Assembly: GCA_022113835.1 (NCBI GenBank) | Contig: JAILWY010000001.1 | Span: 8,680,001 to 8,744,000 of the forward strand | Direction: 5' to 3' | Origin: Atopsyche davidsoni | Taxonomy: Eukaryota; Arthropoda; Insecta; Trichoptera; Hydrobiosidae | DNA: 64,000 bases | Shown: positions 14,201 through 43,900 of the stretch, one piece after another | How the letters are laid out: every line of letters begins with the position of its first letter | Position numbering within the stretch: the first letter of the stretch is position 1 | Position numbers and translations under genes: made by a program | Notes under the pieces: model-generated | Told to the model about the DNA's origin: nothing | What the model saw: only the letters and a program-made list of their open reading frames with translations | Database searches by the model: none

Positions 14201-17200
14201 GCATATTCATTGTTGACACCGCACGTCTTCTAAATAAACTGTGGTCGCCCTTATTTTTTCATTTTTGTTTTAAAAGAAAAGACTCAATAATTTTATATAA
14301 ATGATCGTCGAAATGCGGCGTCGATCAATACCTGTCAGCACTGGCCGCTAGGCGTGTATAGCACAGAGAAAACCACTATACTATTTGGCATCGACGGATC
14401 TTTCAAGACCAAAAGAAACAGTTGTAAAACAAAATTAATTATCTGCACACACGGACCTAATAACCAAAAGTAACAGCCTAGGTTTATTTTTATTCGTACT
14501 ATTGCCGTATGAATTTTAATGTAAACACAACTATTTGCGTATTTTTCCTGAAAACACTATTTTTTATTCAATAATCAAATACGCTTTGAACTTTGCCGAG
14601 GTCATGTCTACAAAAAGTCTAAGGGTCAAAAATAAATGGCCACCCAGGCAGGTATAATTGCTTTTTTAGAAGTGAGAACAAACACACTTTCGGCCAGTTG
14701 TGAAAATTCTCACTAAGCAAGATCGCACACACAATTTGAAAATCACTTGATTTTACCTAATATTATCCTTATCGTGGTTTCCTTTTTTATATGCATGGGT
14801 TTTTTTAATTCTGTAGCATTTAATGGCATTATATTCATAAAATCCCATTAGCCCTGCGCATATTTCATATTCAAGTTTTGCTCATATATGTATTTGATTA
14901 AAATTTCAAGTAACTGACAACTTAGAATAAAAAAAAATTATTTAATTATCCAACCCTAAATGTTGTGAAATTTCAGTGTTTGATGCATCTGCTAAATCAC
15001 CAACCGGACTTCTATGGGGAGATACTTTCCAACTGGGAAACTTCGATGAATGTTTAAGTATCTCTGACAGTGATAGTGATGAAGACTCCACCATTGAAGG
15101 ACAGTATTGTTTGGCCCGTGTTTGGCTCCGTAAAGAACTTCCAAGATCTACAGAAAATAAAAAAGTAACATAAATATTTTTTTTAATCACAAAGTGAAAA
15201 ATGGTTTAGGGTTTGTTTTTAAAAACAATAGTTTGCACAGATTCTCAAAATAAAATAAACATACGAATTGGTTACTAGATAAAGTCAAACCAACAAATTA
15301 ACGTTGATGAATAAAAAGTTAGAATAAAACCATAAGAAATGGCTTCATTGTATTAATTTAACTAAATTGTAATGGAATTTTGTAATTACTTTTTGTTTCT
15401 GAAAATCCGGTGACTGTTTTTGTACATTAATGAAGTTAGGTTAATCTATTTGGGAGTTATGATTTTTATTTTATATAATAAATATCCATATTATTTATCG
15501 AAAAGTGGAGAAACATTTTATCTTTGAATAAATCTGAATTTTTCATGCCTTTGAATCTGACCATTTAGATCAAAACAAATCGAGCACCCAGTAAACAAGC
15601 AGTACCAATTTATTAAAATTTTATATTATGTAGATTTAATATATATATATATATTGTTTCAGAGGTTTGGTCCAAGAGATGATATTCATTGGGCTCTGTG
15701 TGTACCATCCTCTTGTTCAGCCAATCAAGTTCAAGAATTTGTTCGTAGTTTGCTAATAAAAGCATCTGGAGGAGGAAAAGTTCAAATACCAGACAATCTT
15801 TGTCACAAAAAAGCTCCAACAAGTTTTAATAATAGAGACATTGGATTCGGGTAAGATATTTTTTTCTTTCATATTTAAGAACAACTCACTCTTGAGTTAA
15901 GAGATATAAATACCATAGTACCAAACATCAACATACCATGTATTGTGTGTGTATTAAACGTGCTGGATATCAACAATCTCAATTATTTATATATTTATAA
16001 AAACCTCGTTCTATAAATCTTATAAATATGTATACTAATTTTCATTAACTTATGACATTTATCATTTCTATGAATATATTTCTATTGAATATTTTAAATG
16101 TCTCTGCTATTGTATTCTAACAAAACTAGATCGTATTAAAATCTATTGGCAATTTCAGATCATTTCTACTTGGATTTTTTGGGATAATTTTAGCATGCAC
16201 ATTATATCAACTTTATATTAAAAATAAATATAAAAATGATACCTCAAGAACCATTGGACTGCCAGAAGAAGTTATATCATCTTTCTCGATAGTAGAGAAT
16301 TTAAAAAAGATATTCAATACAAAACAGGAAAATGAACTGGGACTCACTGCTATTGCTGGAATAAGAACTTTTGCAATGACTATAATATTGCTTGGACATG
16401 CTTTCGTGTTCATATTCAGTGGACCAGTAACAAATACTGAATACTATGATAATGTGAGTAACCTAACCACTCCTTCAAAATAAATAAAATCCGAAATTAA
16501 TGATAATGAAAACATTCCAAATAATTTCAGGTACTGCAAAAAGTAGAGAGTACAATCCTCATTAGTAACCCATTATTGGTGGATACATTTTTGCTGATCA
16601 GTGCTTTCTTATTTTGCCGTCTTTACCTTTTAGAATTGGATAAAAGAAATGGGAAAGTTAATATTCTACCGATATACATATTTAGATACATAAGGTATGT
16701 ATCTGATCATATTGTTAAATATATTAAGCCAATTACCCATTTTTATGATTTCAACGAGGAAATTAATTAATTTTCAGAGTAACACCTAGCTACTTTGTAG
16801 TGATTGCTTTCTATACTACTTTACTAAGCAAGCTGAATAGCGGTCCATTGTGGGATTCAAAAATGGCGATTGAGAAAGAGCGTTGCCTAGAATCATGGTG
16901 GACAAATATTCTCTACATCAACAATTACGTCAATACAGAAAATATTGTAAGTATATATTATATTTAATACTTCCTAAAATGACAAATTTCAATATAAAAT
17001 TAGATTTAATTTGTTCTTGGATGATAAGCTGTGATTTATTGGAAGTTTCCGACACTTTAGTCCCGGTAATGGGTACATCTTTTCAAATTGAAACACAGCA
17101 GAATATCCAAGAACAAAGTAAATCTTATATCTACAGCTGGCAAAACTTGCGAACACATTCAATATAAAATGTTTGTATGTACACAGAATCATTTGCCAAA

Positions 17201-18556
17201 TCACAATTTTATTTATAAAAATTCCAAATATCTTGTATGATTTAAAAAAATCTGTTAATTATCATAGTTGGCAAATAAAATGTTTAACTAATACATTTCT
17301 ATTTTTTAGTGTATGTTTCAATCATGGTATCTTTCGGTAGACACTCAACTATTCTTTCTGGCACCAATTTTCATTTATCCACTATGGAAGTGGAGACGAT
17401 TCGGTGAATGTTTACTTGGACTTGCTACAGTCATATTTATAGCAATACCATTTGCTATAACTTATCAGTATGAATTAGATCCAACTATGCTACCATTTCC
17501 TAAGTAAGCACTTTTTATATTTTTAACATTATTTGTAGAGTTTTATTATAAAGCCTTTACTCATATAATCAAAAATTTTCAGGGAAATGACGGATTTTAC
17601 CGGTAATCATTTTTTTAAAGAAGCATATATGAAAACACACATGAGAGCTAGTGTTTATTTCATGGGTTTGATATTTGGTTACATACTGTACAGAATACAA
17701 ACATCAGGGTATGTTTATAATTATAATTTTACAAATAAATAAAATATAAGAGAATATTCTTTGAAATGATTTCATGTGCTTTTCTAGTTTTAAATTTTCC
17801 CGAAAACTACTTTGGATTTGCTGGATAATAAGCATTATATGTGGTGTGAGTGCAGTTTTCACTGTATCTATATTTCTACAGTCAGACTATGTCTACAATG
17901 CTTTGGCAGCAGCTATATTTTCATCACTCCATCGTGTAGCATGGGCCATGGGAACTGGGTGGCTTTTAATAGCATGCGCAACAAAAAATGGAGGTAACTT
18001 ATCATCTAAATAATTTTAATTTATACATTCTAAGGTTCGATTTAATATTTAATTATTTTTTCAGGTATATTGAATACAATATTATCACTAAAGTTTCTTG
18101 TACCTTTGGGACGACTAACGTACTGTGAATATCTTGTAAATGGCATCATTGAGCTTCACGCTCAAAGCACTCTCAGAAATTCTATTTATTTAAGTGCATT
18201 TGATCTGGTAAATATGAAATAAAAACTTTTTTTTTATAATTTATTGTATTTAAACATAAATATATAACATTCATTATTTTTAGGCCACTCATTCTATTAG
18301 TCACATTATCCAAACATGCATTGGAGCATTAATTTTATGCATTATGTTTGAATCACCGATTCACGGATTTGAGAGAATATTACTTAAAAGAATAGGTAAG
18401 GTCGAAAAAAATTATTACCCAAGAAAATATTTGTTATAATTTGAATTGAAAATTTTCATGTTGTTAAATGTTTTAGCAAATAAATATCCACAAACCAAAA
18501 ATGATAAACCTGGCAGTAAAAGTAAAAAAATTGACAATATTATTACAAGAAAATAA
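8241..18556 (+). CDS. nrf-6-like acyltransferase-3 family membrane protein (complete)
   Basis: Twelve coding exons: 8241-8910, 14977-15164, 15663-15850, 16159-16453, 16531-16694, 16778-16946, 17310-17503, 17583-17708, 17788-17993, 18065-18207, 18284-18395, 18477-18556; all phases match, giving 844 residues. A signal peptide (MATVLLSFVIILASANA) is followed by about 150 residues of Ser/Asn/Glu-rich ectodomain, then the cysteine-containing NRF domain (LLRELVQGKQWALK, then CVPSSCSANQVQ) and the acyltransferase-3 core (GIRTFAMTIILLGHAF; SWYLSVDTQLFFLAP; LHRVAWAMGTGWLL). Two starts compete: ATG 8241, and ATG 8286 in a near-ideal CCACCATGG context directly before the signal peptide; the 15 intervening residues come from short CCTGCCATA-type repeats. 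Intron 1 is 6.07 kb. The stop codon overlaps an AATAAA at 18552-18557. Family and topology are clear; biochemical role is not. Confidence 0.88.
9637..9662. repeat. 26-bp perfect palindrome (cruciform-capable)
   Basis: TAAACGTCCAAAT is followed at once by its exact reverse complement, in intron 1 of the second nrf-6-like gene. The flanks extend the symmetry imperfectly, with TAGTG on the left and GCACTA on the right. It may be the tip of a foldback element or a replication-generated palindrome; no coding sequence or target-site duplication is evident. Confidence 0.8.
11263..11284. repeat. Short inverted repeat, 9-bp arms, 4-nt loop
   Basis: ATAATGAGA, spacer GTAG, then TCTCATTAT. It sits in the 6 kb first intron of the second nrf-6-like gene. 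The intron otherwise shows AT-rich unique-looking sequence with no recognisable coding content. Probably a small foldback. Confidence 0.5.
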
Positions 18557-20068
18557 ATAACATTTCATTTGATGAAACAAATATGAGTGCAGTTTATTAC
18601 AACACAAGAAAACTCATACATATTTCATAAGTCAAAACTAATGGTTTTTAAATATTTAGTATAAATAATATTTTAAGAAAAAGTAGGTATTACATTATTC
18701 AATGCTGTGACTAATTTTAAGACAACTTATGCTAAGTTTAGCAATTAAGATTTTCTCTTGCCTGTATTGTTTTATCCAAGTATATTTTTATTATTCCTAG
18801 TAAATTTTAAAACCATTAAAATATTATTTCTCTAAATTTGTCTTGTATATTTATTTATTTCATAATACATATAATATTACAAGATGATTTATTTTTCTGA
18901 TAAATAATTTTTCTGATTAAAAAGCATGTTGATTATATTTGTATTTTACCAAGGAATTAAAACTAAAGTATTCGATAACTCTGTTATGCAACAATAAATA
19001 ATGAAATGTAATAAAAATGCAACAATTAATAATAAAAATAATAAGTGGTTGACGTTCAATTTTATACCAATAAACATTTATTTTGAATGTGTGTCTCATT
19101 TCCTCCATTACCGATAAGTTAAATATTCTCTTTCCACAAAAAAATAATATACCATCCTTAATATGTAAAGAGTGTGTAACTATCAATTCATAGTGGTTAC
19201 GCAAAATGTTTGATACAATATTATTAGCTATAGAGACATTTATCTATTAATCGACTCCATGTCAATCAATATCATTTTAATCAAGGGATTTATGATATTT
19301 GCTGGCTATTACATGTGAGATAGTGGTGTGTTAGTTACAATGGTGTGTTTTCCAAATGTGGTATAAAACACTACCCTATTAAGTTTTTTTTTCTATTGTG
19401 ACTACTATTGTAAGCAGTTGTTGCAGTTGCTAGCTATTATTACCAATGTAATCCTTGAGCAAGATTTAAATACCGCGGATTAATTATATGATAGTTCACT
19501 TAAATTTTTCTCCTAACACAATACATTACTATTCAAATACAATAAAAGTAACTTATCTATAGTAGTAACTATGAAATGGTGTAGTTTTATGTGTCAGAAC
19601 TATTTACATGCAAATACTGATTTGAGCAAATCAAGTATTGTTTTTGCGCCGTTTTATAGAACCTGAGATAATAAAGATGAAATATTAGTTTAGTTTGAAA
19701 AATTAAAAACAATCAGAAAAAAACAAAACCATTTTTTTAATAGACCGCATATTATCCATCCTGTTCAAGCATATATTTTACACATTTATATTATTATAGG
19801 TGACGCAACAGGCAACACTGTGAAAACTGTTTGACGTTTCATTTCATTTGTTATTCGGGACACTAGAAAGTTTTTGTATGAAAATTAAATGTATATTGTA
19901 TAAAAGTATTTTTTTTTTATGAAATTGAAATAGTAAAAAATGATTTTTAGTTAACTGGTCTAATAAACTATAGCCACGTGCGATTAAATTAGTTTATATT
20001 GTTTAAGGACTGCGATGTTGTGACAGCTTCTGTAGTGATATAATTGCATGAAAAATGTTCTTGGTATA
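18557..20068. other. Intergenic region between nrf-6-like gene and Pi3K68D
   Basis: About 1.5 kb holding the 3' end of the upstream gene and the promoter/5' leader of the PI3K. AATAAA occurrences are common (for example overlapping the stop at 18552-18557) and cannot be ranked. No gene, TATA box at a convincing distance, or repeat was recognised. Confidence 0.5.
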
Positions 20069-36075
<16,007 letters not shown>

Positions 36076-38250
36076 CTTCACAACCAAAACCTACTATGAT
36101 CTAGATCTCTATCGGCAGCTTCACTGTTATAACTGTTAACCTCAAAATACCAAAATGCAAAGAGAGATATATAATTAATCAAGGTCTAGCTGAACCTTTC
36201 TATATTTGAGTATCACAGTAACAAGCAATATCAGAATTTACCTAGAGATAGCAGATCACTATGTTTTAAGATTTTTTATACTACTTGAGCCATAAATTGT
36301 GTGCAATTATCTTGGGACTGGTTATGTTAGGGGGGTTCAATATACATGTCTATCAATTACCTGTATCTTGCTTAGATCTAATGCTACTTCAGAATGACAA
36401 AAATAACTTTTTTCTTGTATGCATTGTGTGAATCATATCCTTTTTCTAAGTCACAAGAAACAATTTTATGGTAATTTTTTCAATAGAATTAATTATTAAG
36501 TATCTTTATTTTTTATGCATATTTCTTGGTATAATTTTTATCAGCTTAGAAAGTTTATTCTTGTAATTTCTATGAAGATATTTTAAATGATAAGAATAAC
36601 GATTGATTTGTATGTGGTGATTAGTTAATTATTATAAATCATTTAACCTTTGTACTTGCATATAGCTTGTTTGAATTTTTTTGAATTTTGTCACATTTTT
36701 TTAAATTGATACTACCACCTTCTTGTTAACATTTTAACTACAAAGTAGCATTTTCAGTAAACAGCGTGGTTTAGTTTGCAGTCTGGACTTGAATTTGAGG
36801 TTAAATACTTTATAACAATGTTTTTCTGCAGTATTTATGGGTTTTAATACTTTTTAAATATGCATGTTTGTATTTGATATGAGTGATGAAGATTAAATGA
36901 AATCAAATATTACATATTCAGTGTGGAAATTTAGTGCCAATTACTAATTGTATGTACTAAAAAACATTTTGCTAGTAATATTTACGGCTTGTTGACTCAA
37001 ACGATTTAGGCTATAGGCTGTAAGAATTTTATAGTTTTTCTAGGAAAGGTCCTGGTTTGATTGAATGCAATGCACATTTGTGTAAATTTTACAATTTGCC
37101 TGCATAAAATAAATATTTTTACACTTATCTGTAGAAATAGATTGCCTACCTAATAAGGGATTCAAATAATGTTGATCATTAGTTTTACTTATCTTAAATA
37201 AGCATATCCATTTTGTACTTTTGATATGAGCACAATGCAATCGTGAATATGGTATTTTGATAACAATATTGTGTACACATATTCTTATAGATTTTGTAAA
37301 ATAATTTTTGTGATCCTATTTTTATATGCATGCTTTTGACATTTTAGTAACTCTTTATAAAAAAAGTATTTACCTAATCATGTAAAAACTCTATTTAAGT
37401 TTGCTTAACTTTATTCTATGTCTTTATATTATATTAGAGTTTATTCAACAATGAATCTTATTACAAGTAATTGGCTTTTTACTGTGAAAATTTTAAAAAT
37501 ACTTAAAATTTAAATTAATCGAATCCAATCAATTCTTTAGCTTGCAATAAAATTTTAGGTGAACTCTCCAAGTAGGAAATCCAGTATTTTTCAATAGTAT
37601 TTTTTTTCTATGCAAAATACAATGTCACAGATTTTAGTGCACGATACTATATAATTTATTATTCTTGTTATAAATCCTGACTTTTACATTCTCAATTTTC
37701 TGAAATAGGGAATGAAAGTCTAGTTATATCATTCAATATTTTCTATGTCATATTACAATACATTTACGAGCTTATGGATTTGAATTTTTATTCATGTATC
37801 TTTGGAATATATACATTAAAGATACTTTATTTTCTAATTATTTTCTTATATTGAGAGTGATTTCTTATACACGAGCTTATCTATATATATTGCTTAATTA
37901 ATCATGTAAAATGCAATTTATTACGTATGAAATTAAGATTCAGTTCTTGAATCTACATCATCAATTATTTGACATTTAAAAAGTTATAAAGTACTGTATA
38001 ATTTAATTAGTTCTTTATTTACATCAATAATTTTTACCAAAGTTTACATTCTTATAAAATAACAATATTATTATGTGTTTTACATAAGTTTTTATTTATA
38101 CTTTGTTACATGTAAAATTATTATCATTTCAATTATTAACTTTAGTCACTAATATTTAGATTGTATTGAATTTGAGTTGTACATTATTGAGATTTTAATC
38201 AGATCTATTATTTTTACTTTAAATTTTGTCTTCTTATTGAAATGAAAACC

Positions 38251-38256
38251 AATAAA
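38251..38256 (+). terminator. Candidate distal poly(A) signal of Pi3K68D
   Basis: AATAAA followed by T-rich sequence, 2.2 kb after the stop. An earlier candidate lies at 37546. Choice between them cannot be made from sequence. Confidence 0.3.
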
Positions 38257-39249
38257 GCATTTTAATATTTTATATCAGAAACAGTCTACTTATTGTACCT
38301 CCAAGAAGAAAAATTTACTGCTGTTAATTTGAGCTTTATTTGATTTTACGTGATCAGTTGACATGATTGATTTGATTGAAAAAAAACATTTTTGCAGATA
38401 TCTAAATAAATACATGAACACCTTCAGCCATTGTTATAGTCAGCACTACACTGAGGCTATTAACAACATTGGATAGCTAAATTATGAAAACAGCTTAATT
38501 ATTTGGGACTCTAATATGTGACTTTGTAAGTAGGTCTGCCTTTTTATAATAATTTTGTGGGTAACGGTGCTGGTTTCTCCAATTTTATAGCATGGGCAGC
38601 TCTTTTCATACTACTTTCAAACAAACAAAAATAGTAAGTGTTTTTAAAGGTAATTACTATTTTATTTTTTCACAATATATTTACTATAATGTACTTGGCA
38701 TTAAAAGAAAGCTTAAATCATGCAAATATAAAATCAGGTATTAACACCTAAAAAATAATAAAACGAAAATATAACTATAGTTTTCAGTAGTGTATAGTTT
38801 AGTTTATCGTAAGCTCTTATAATATGGTTAAAGTTTTTAATATTTAAAATCGGATATTGAAACTTGCTTTTTAGAAGTTGAGTTTGAGAACTGCATACTT
38901 GATTAAAAAAAATGTTTATGGGATTAAATTGAAAATTCCTGAAAAAATTTCAAAATAGTATTGGCCTGATATTTCGGCAGTAATTAATAAGAGTTTACTA
39001 AAATTTATAAGTATGAAAGTATTTGTTAAAATCGGCCGCGAAAATTCAAACCAAATAATTATCTTGGGAGAAAATTGATAACGCGGCACAGCTGACTCCG
39101 TTATCAGAAGGTACGAAGAAGATTATCAAACAATTATTATTTTTAAATAAATCACTTGGGGAATTGTTAATCCATATACTTATTTTTTCGGTTGACTCGT
39201 TTTGTTGAATGTGGTACTTTTTCAGTTGCGTAAAATCGGTAGGTAGCGA

Positions 39250-39457
39250 ATACGCAATACGGAGAGAGAGTTCATACTTGTTGACCGTGGTTGTGTCTTG
39301 TGTCCGTGGACAATACTGGCTCCGCGTTTTTGAGTTTACAAGAGAAGGATCAGTATTCTCTTGACTGTACAGTACAGTAGTACTCCACCAGTGAAGGAAC
39401 TTTGTTATGGTTGTGAATAATAATTAACTAGTGACCCAATAAACACCTGTGTTTACT
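39250..39457 (+). other. Putative non-coding first exon of HGSNAT
   Basis: A locally GC-richer stretch ends at a good donor (ACT|GTGAGT, donor at 39458). The start-codon exon begins after an acceptor at 40921 and needs an upstream partner. The 5' boundary is a guess. Confidence 0.35.
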
Positions 39458-40955
39458 GTGAGTACAACATGAAACACGTTGACTATTTCATGTTAAGGGT
39501 TAATCAATACATGTTTATATAATAATACAAATGTACTATAAAATTAATATTAATTTTCAGCTCATGTTTAAGCTTATTTTTAAAAGCACCTGTAAAATTT
39601 CAGTTTTATTTGTTACGCCCTGTTAATAATGTGTACATTTTTAAATATGCATATATATATATACTCGTAATGTGTATTTTGCTTATAAAATTAAATATTC
39701 TTATTATTAATTTCACTTCTATACTAATGAAATCTTTAAATAAAATTAATATCATTCAATATTATAACTGCCTATAAAATTTCAAAATAAATTATACAAT
39801 CAACAGTTTTCTGCGATGTTTACATTTAGCAAACAAATCACGAAATCAAAAAACTTTTTCCAGTAATTTTCGTTAAACACCCTGCTTGTAATATTTTCAC
39901 TAGTTAATATTAATAATTTCTATGCATAAATGTGCTTATTATATTCAAAAAATATTTTTATTTTATTAATGGACTGTGCACTCAGGACAATATAGTATAG
40001 ATTTATATCGACAGCAACAAAACAATACTTGCTTGATAAGGTGACAAAAATGGATCGTTCCATTAATGGGTACTTTATCACAAAGCTATTTGGACTAATC
40101 CTCTAAATCTAAAGATACCTTTTAGTATATATAGCTACCTGATCACAATTATGATAACAGAAGTAATATTAAACAGTTTATTCCCTAAATACCTTTTACA
40201 TGCAGTTTGATAATCGAAATCGAAACTGAGTATTTCCCATTTATGGTAATTATCGAATTTATCGAAGTATCACACATATGTTGTTACTATTTAAAAAAAT
40301 TAATTCATGCTTTGAACACTTTTCATATAATAATATAAATTAAAACATAAATATAATAAAACACAAATCGTTATATTTTTCTCGCAGATTAATAATTGGG
40401 TAGTTCCAAATAAATAAAATAAAGTACACAATAACCTAAACAATATATAATTATAATTTTAATACTTGTTAGTTTTCTGACGAGTAATGTAACAGTAAAT
40501 ATTTTTGATAGTGGTGCTCATAATCAAAAAATATTTTTAATTAATTTCAAAAATACAAGAGCAAAACATAAAGCCATGGTTTTCTAAAATAAATCAAGTT
40601 TTTTGTTAATGACACTACATATGAATAAAGGACTTATATATGTAATACAAAACCTTAAAACTATCTATGAAAAAGTAATTTGAATTAAAAGTACCTGATA
40701 TTTATAAAAAAATATGTACAATGATTTAAAGTATATTAAATTAGAGCCAATTGGCCTATACGTTATTTTATATCCTGCATAGAATTCGCCGTTTTATGAA
40801 TATAAGATACTCAGCTTCATAAGCATTAAGTACATGTGCTATCATATATAATATAATTTTATAAAAATTAAATAAAATATTGAATTTCATACAAAACGTC
40901 TAATAAATCATTAGTTTGCAGAGTACCAGGAAACGTTGAAAAAAAACAAATCAGG

Positions 40956-43900
40956 ATGTCGTGGATTGAAGACCCAGGAGAGGACTTTTTCCAAGAGTTG
41001 AATCTCTCCCATTTGATGATAGACGAAGCCTACCTCAACGTCACTACCACAAGAAATGCCTGCTTGTACATACTATCTGATGATTGCTATAACGTAAGTT
41101 TACCATTTTCCTGAAAAATATTTTAAATCACCGTTGACAATACCACAGGCCATTTGGTATACTTTTTTATTATTTATAATTTGTGTATATATTGTTTCAT
41201 CAAATCTGCATAGCAAGATAAAATCATAATTGATCGAGGATTGTTAATCTCTTTCCACGGCTGAAATAACAAGATTCACGCAGAGAGTTACACATTGACC
41301 GATGACTGTATTTATTATTGTGAGATATATTATAAACATTCCCAAATCTCATGCTATTATCATAAGTTCATGTTAGTTAAAAAAAAATCTATTAGATATT
41401 GTATGCATACATTTTTATTAAATCAATGTTATGATATGTAGCTACGTTAGAAATGTAAAACGCTAAGTCTTTTACTGATAAATGCATAGCAATTATTTTT
41501 TTACTTAATTTAAATTTAAGTAAAAAAAAATATTAAATATCAATTAAGGCTTGTTCTAGCATAAAATATTGTTGCTGAGACGCTTGTCATGTAAATACAA
41601 TTTTATATATTCTTTGGCAAGAATTAACAGGAAGGGTATTTATTTGCTTGCCAAGGAATTATTTATGAAATGGCCCTGAAATATTACTCATTACTAATAC
41701 TTATTCATTTTTCTTTGAAACAATGAATGATCTTGAGAAAAAATTAGATCGCCTTCCTTTGACGATCCCAAAATTCCAAGCATATTTAATCAAATGCTTC
41801 TTCCATTTCCAATTAACAAAACCCATATATTAGACCGTCTGATTTGTTTTAAACAAAATAAGTTGTATGTGTTAAATTTAAAGGAGTAATAAATCCATTT
41901 TTTTAAGAAACCCTCAAACTTTTAAATGCTCTAGGTTTTAGCAACCGCTGCTATTAGATAATGTGGTTACTTGAGTGTTGATCTAGTCAAATATTTTTAT
42001 ATTTGGAAAAAAATGATAATCCTCTTGGCCTCAGTACGAGAGCCAAAAGGTTGGAGTACTGAAAACTTCAAGCTGCTCAATACCCAAAAAACCAAGTAAT
42101 CTGACCTTCCAGCAAAATCTTTAAAGAGGAAAAGTTCTGAGCTTATCGAGAAGGATAATAGCCTCATTTCTTGAGAGAGTATCGAGCCCTGCTAATTCGA
42201 TCTGCTGACGAATGGAAGCAGTGGGCACATCACAATAAGGGTCCTTTGAACAAACCCTGAAGGCTGCAGGCACTTGAACTTCTCGCACTTAAAGACACCA
42301 GACAGGCCTTACTTCCTAAAAATAACGAACAACACAAAGCATTTCAATTATAAATGCTTTATATGAAAATTCCCCAATTTTTGGATTCAAAGTATTTTAA
42401 TTGTTTATCTATATATAATATATTTGTGTTTGTCATAAAAACTGTTACAGGTTTATATCTAATCACACCTGAGTGGGCCACATTTGCTTCAAATTACATA
42501 CACCTCCGATATGAACCCAAAATTAATTCAGTAGCCTTAACATAGTTGTGATATTTTAATTAATTGAAAAGCATTCACATCACAGAAATTCGAAGAAAAA
42601 ATATATATTATTATATCATGAATGTGGTGTTGTGCAAGCGGACGCGCTCGCGGATTCCACGGAGGATTTGCCAATCCGAATGCCAAACATCGTAAACATA
42701 ATCGCACAATAAAAAGAGAGACCGTGAAACCCCTAATTATTGCAATTAATCATCACACACACAATAAATAAAAACACGCTCATATTTTAATGACAGAAAT
42801 ATTGCAAAACGTGTTAGTGCGTTAACGTTTTGCCATATGAATCTACGTTTTTTTTTTGTGCAAAACCTGGTTGTCTCTTGACTATTTCTTCTGTCATAAT
42901 ATTAAAAAAAAAAAAACAATATATATATTTTGGTAAAGAATTTTTTATTAGAATAAAATAAATTAGTACTTACGTACAACCCTTCGTCGCCTCTATTCCT
43001 ATTTCATGATATACTATAGAATACTCAACAATTAACGAAGTCACTGTGTTTATGGTATGATAAAAAAATCGGTACAAATCAAAAGTGTTAAAATCCTGAA
43101 TACCACTAAGGTCCTTTAAAGCAGACACATGAATAAAGTATTTTAATAATATCATTGGACACCGTAAAATTTACAAATCATTGAATTTTTTGTGTTAGAA
43201 GTTTACTGGGACCATCTTTACGGATTGTAAAATTGAAAAAAAACGGAAAGAAAAACATCTTATAATAACAACTGCCAAAGCCTAAAAACACATTTACTTG
43301 TTGCATTTTAAAATCAGCGTTGTTTGATATTGATTTTCTGTCGATATTTAATAGTAATATGCTTCTTGCAGTGTCCATATATAAAAACACAACCCCTTGT
43401 AAATAACGAACCCCTAATAATTGATGTCACCCACGGCCAGTCATGGAAAATATTATCTGATTGTTACCTGCCAGTGGTTACCGATAACGACGTAAGGTAC
43501 ATATTTTATACATTATTTCACCATGTCAATCACAAATTAACTGGTCTATCTATATTTAAAAAATATTTATTTTCAAATGTAATTTATTTATTTAATTTCA
43601 GTAAATTTATATGTAACATAGAGAGGCCTGAAATGGGGGAGTTCGGAGTATACAATCTGAATATCGATGATAAAAATTGCACATTTACAGAAACGAAAGA
43701 ACCTGTTAATATTTATTTACGTGAGTTAAATCTGATTTAAACCGACACTGCACGCTTTGACACCAGCCAGCTTTCTCCACAAGGTTTTAAATTATTAAGG
43801 ATCCAGAGAAAGCTTTCTTGTCATGAAATTTCATTTAAAATACAGTACCTTATAAAATTACATTGATTTTTTGTTTACCAACTCTTTCTTTATTCTTCTT

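Larger units (their letters stand above)
36076..40955. other. Pi3K68D 3' UTR and HGSNAT upstream region
   Basis: About 4.9 kb without recognisable coding sequence. The left portion is probably a long 3' UTR of Pi3K68D: AATAAA at 37546 and 38251 are candidate cleavage signals. The right portion contains the HGSNAT promoter and at least one non-coding exon, because a clear acceptor (TTTGCAG) at 40915-40921 directly precedes the start-codon exon. Confidence 0.5.

Noticed and set aside
42030..42042. CTCAGTACGAGAG, identical to part of the universal 28S rRNA sarcin-ricin loop region
   Set aside because: Flanking sequence does not match rRNA; a 13-base match alone is weak.
41640..42330. Possible retroelement remnant in HGSNAT intron 1
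   Set aside because: Moderate GC and short frames, but no recognisable protein motif or terminal repeat.
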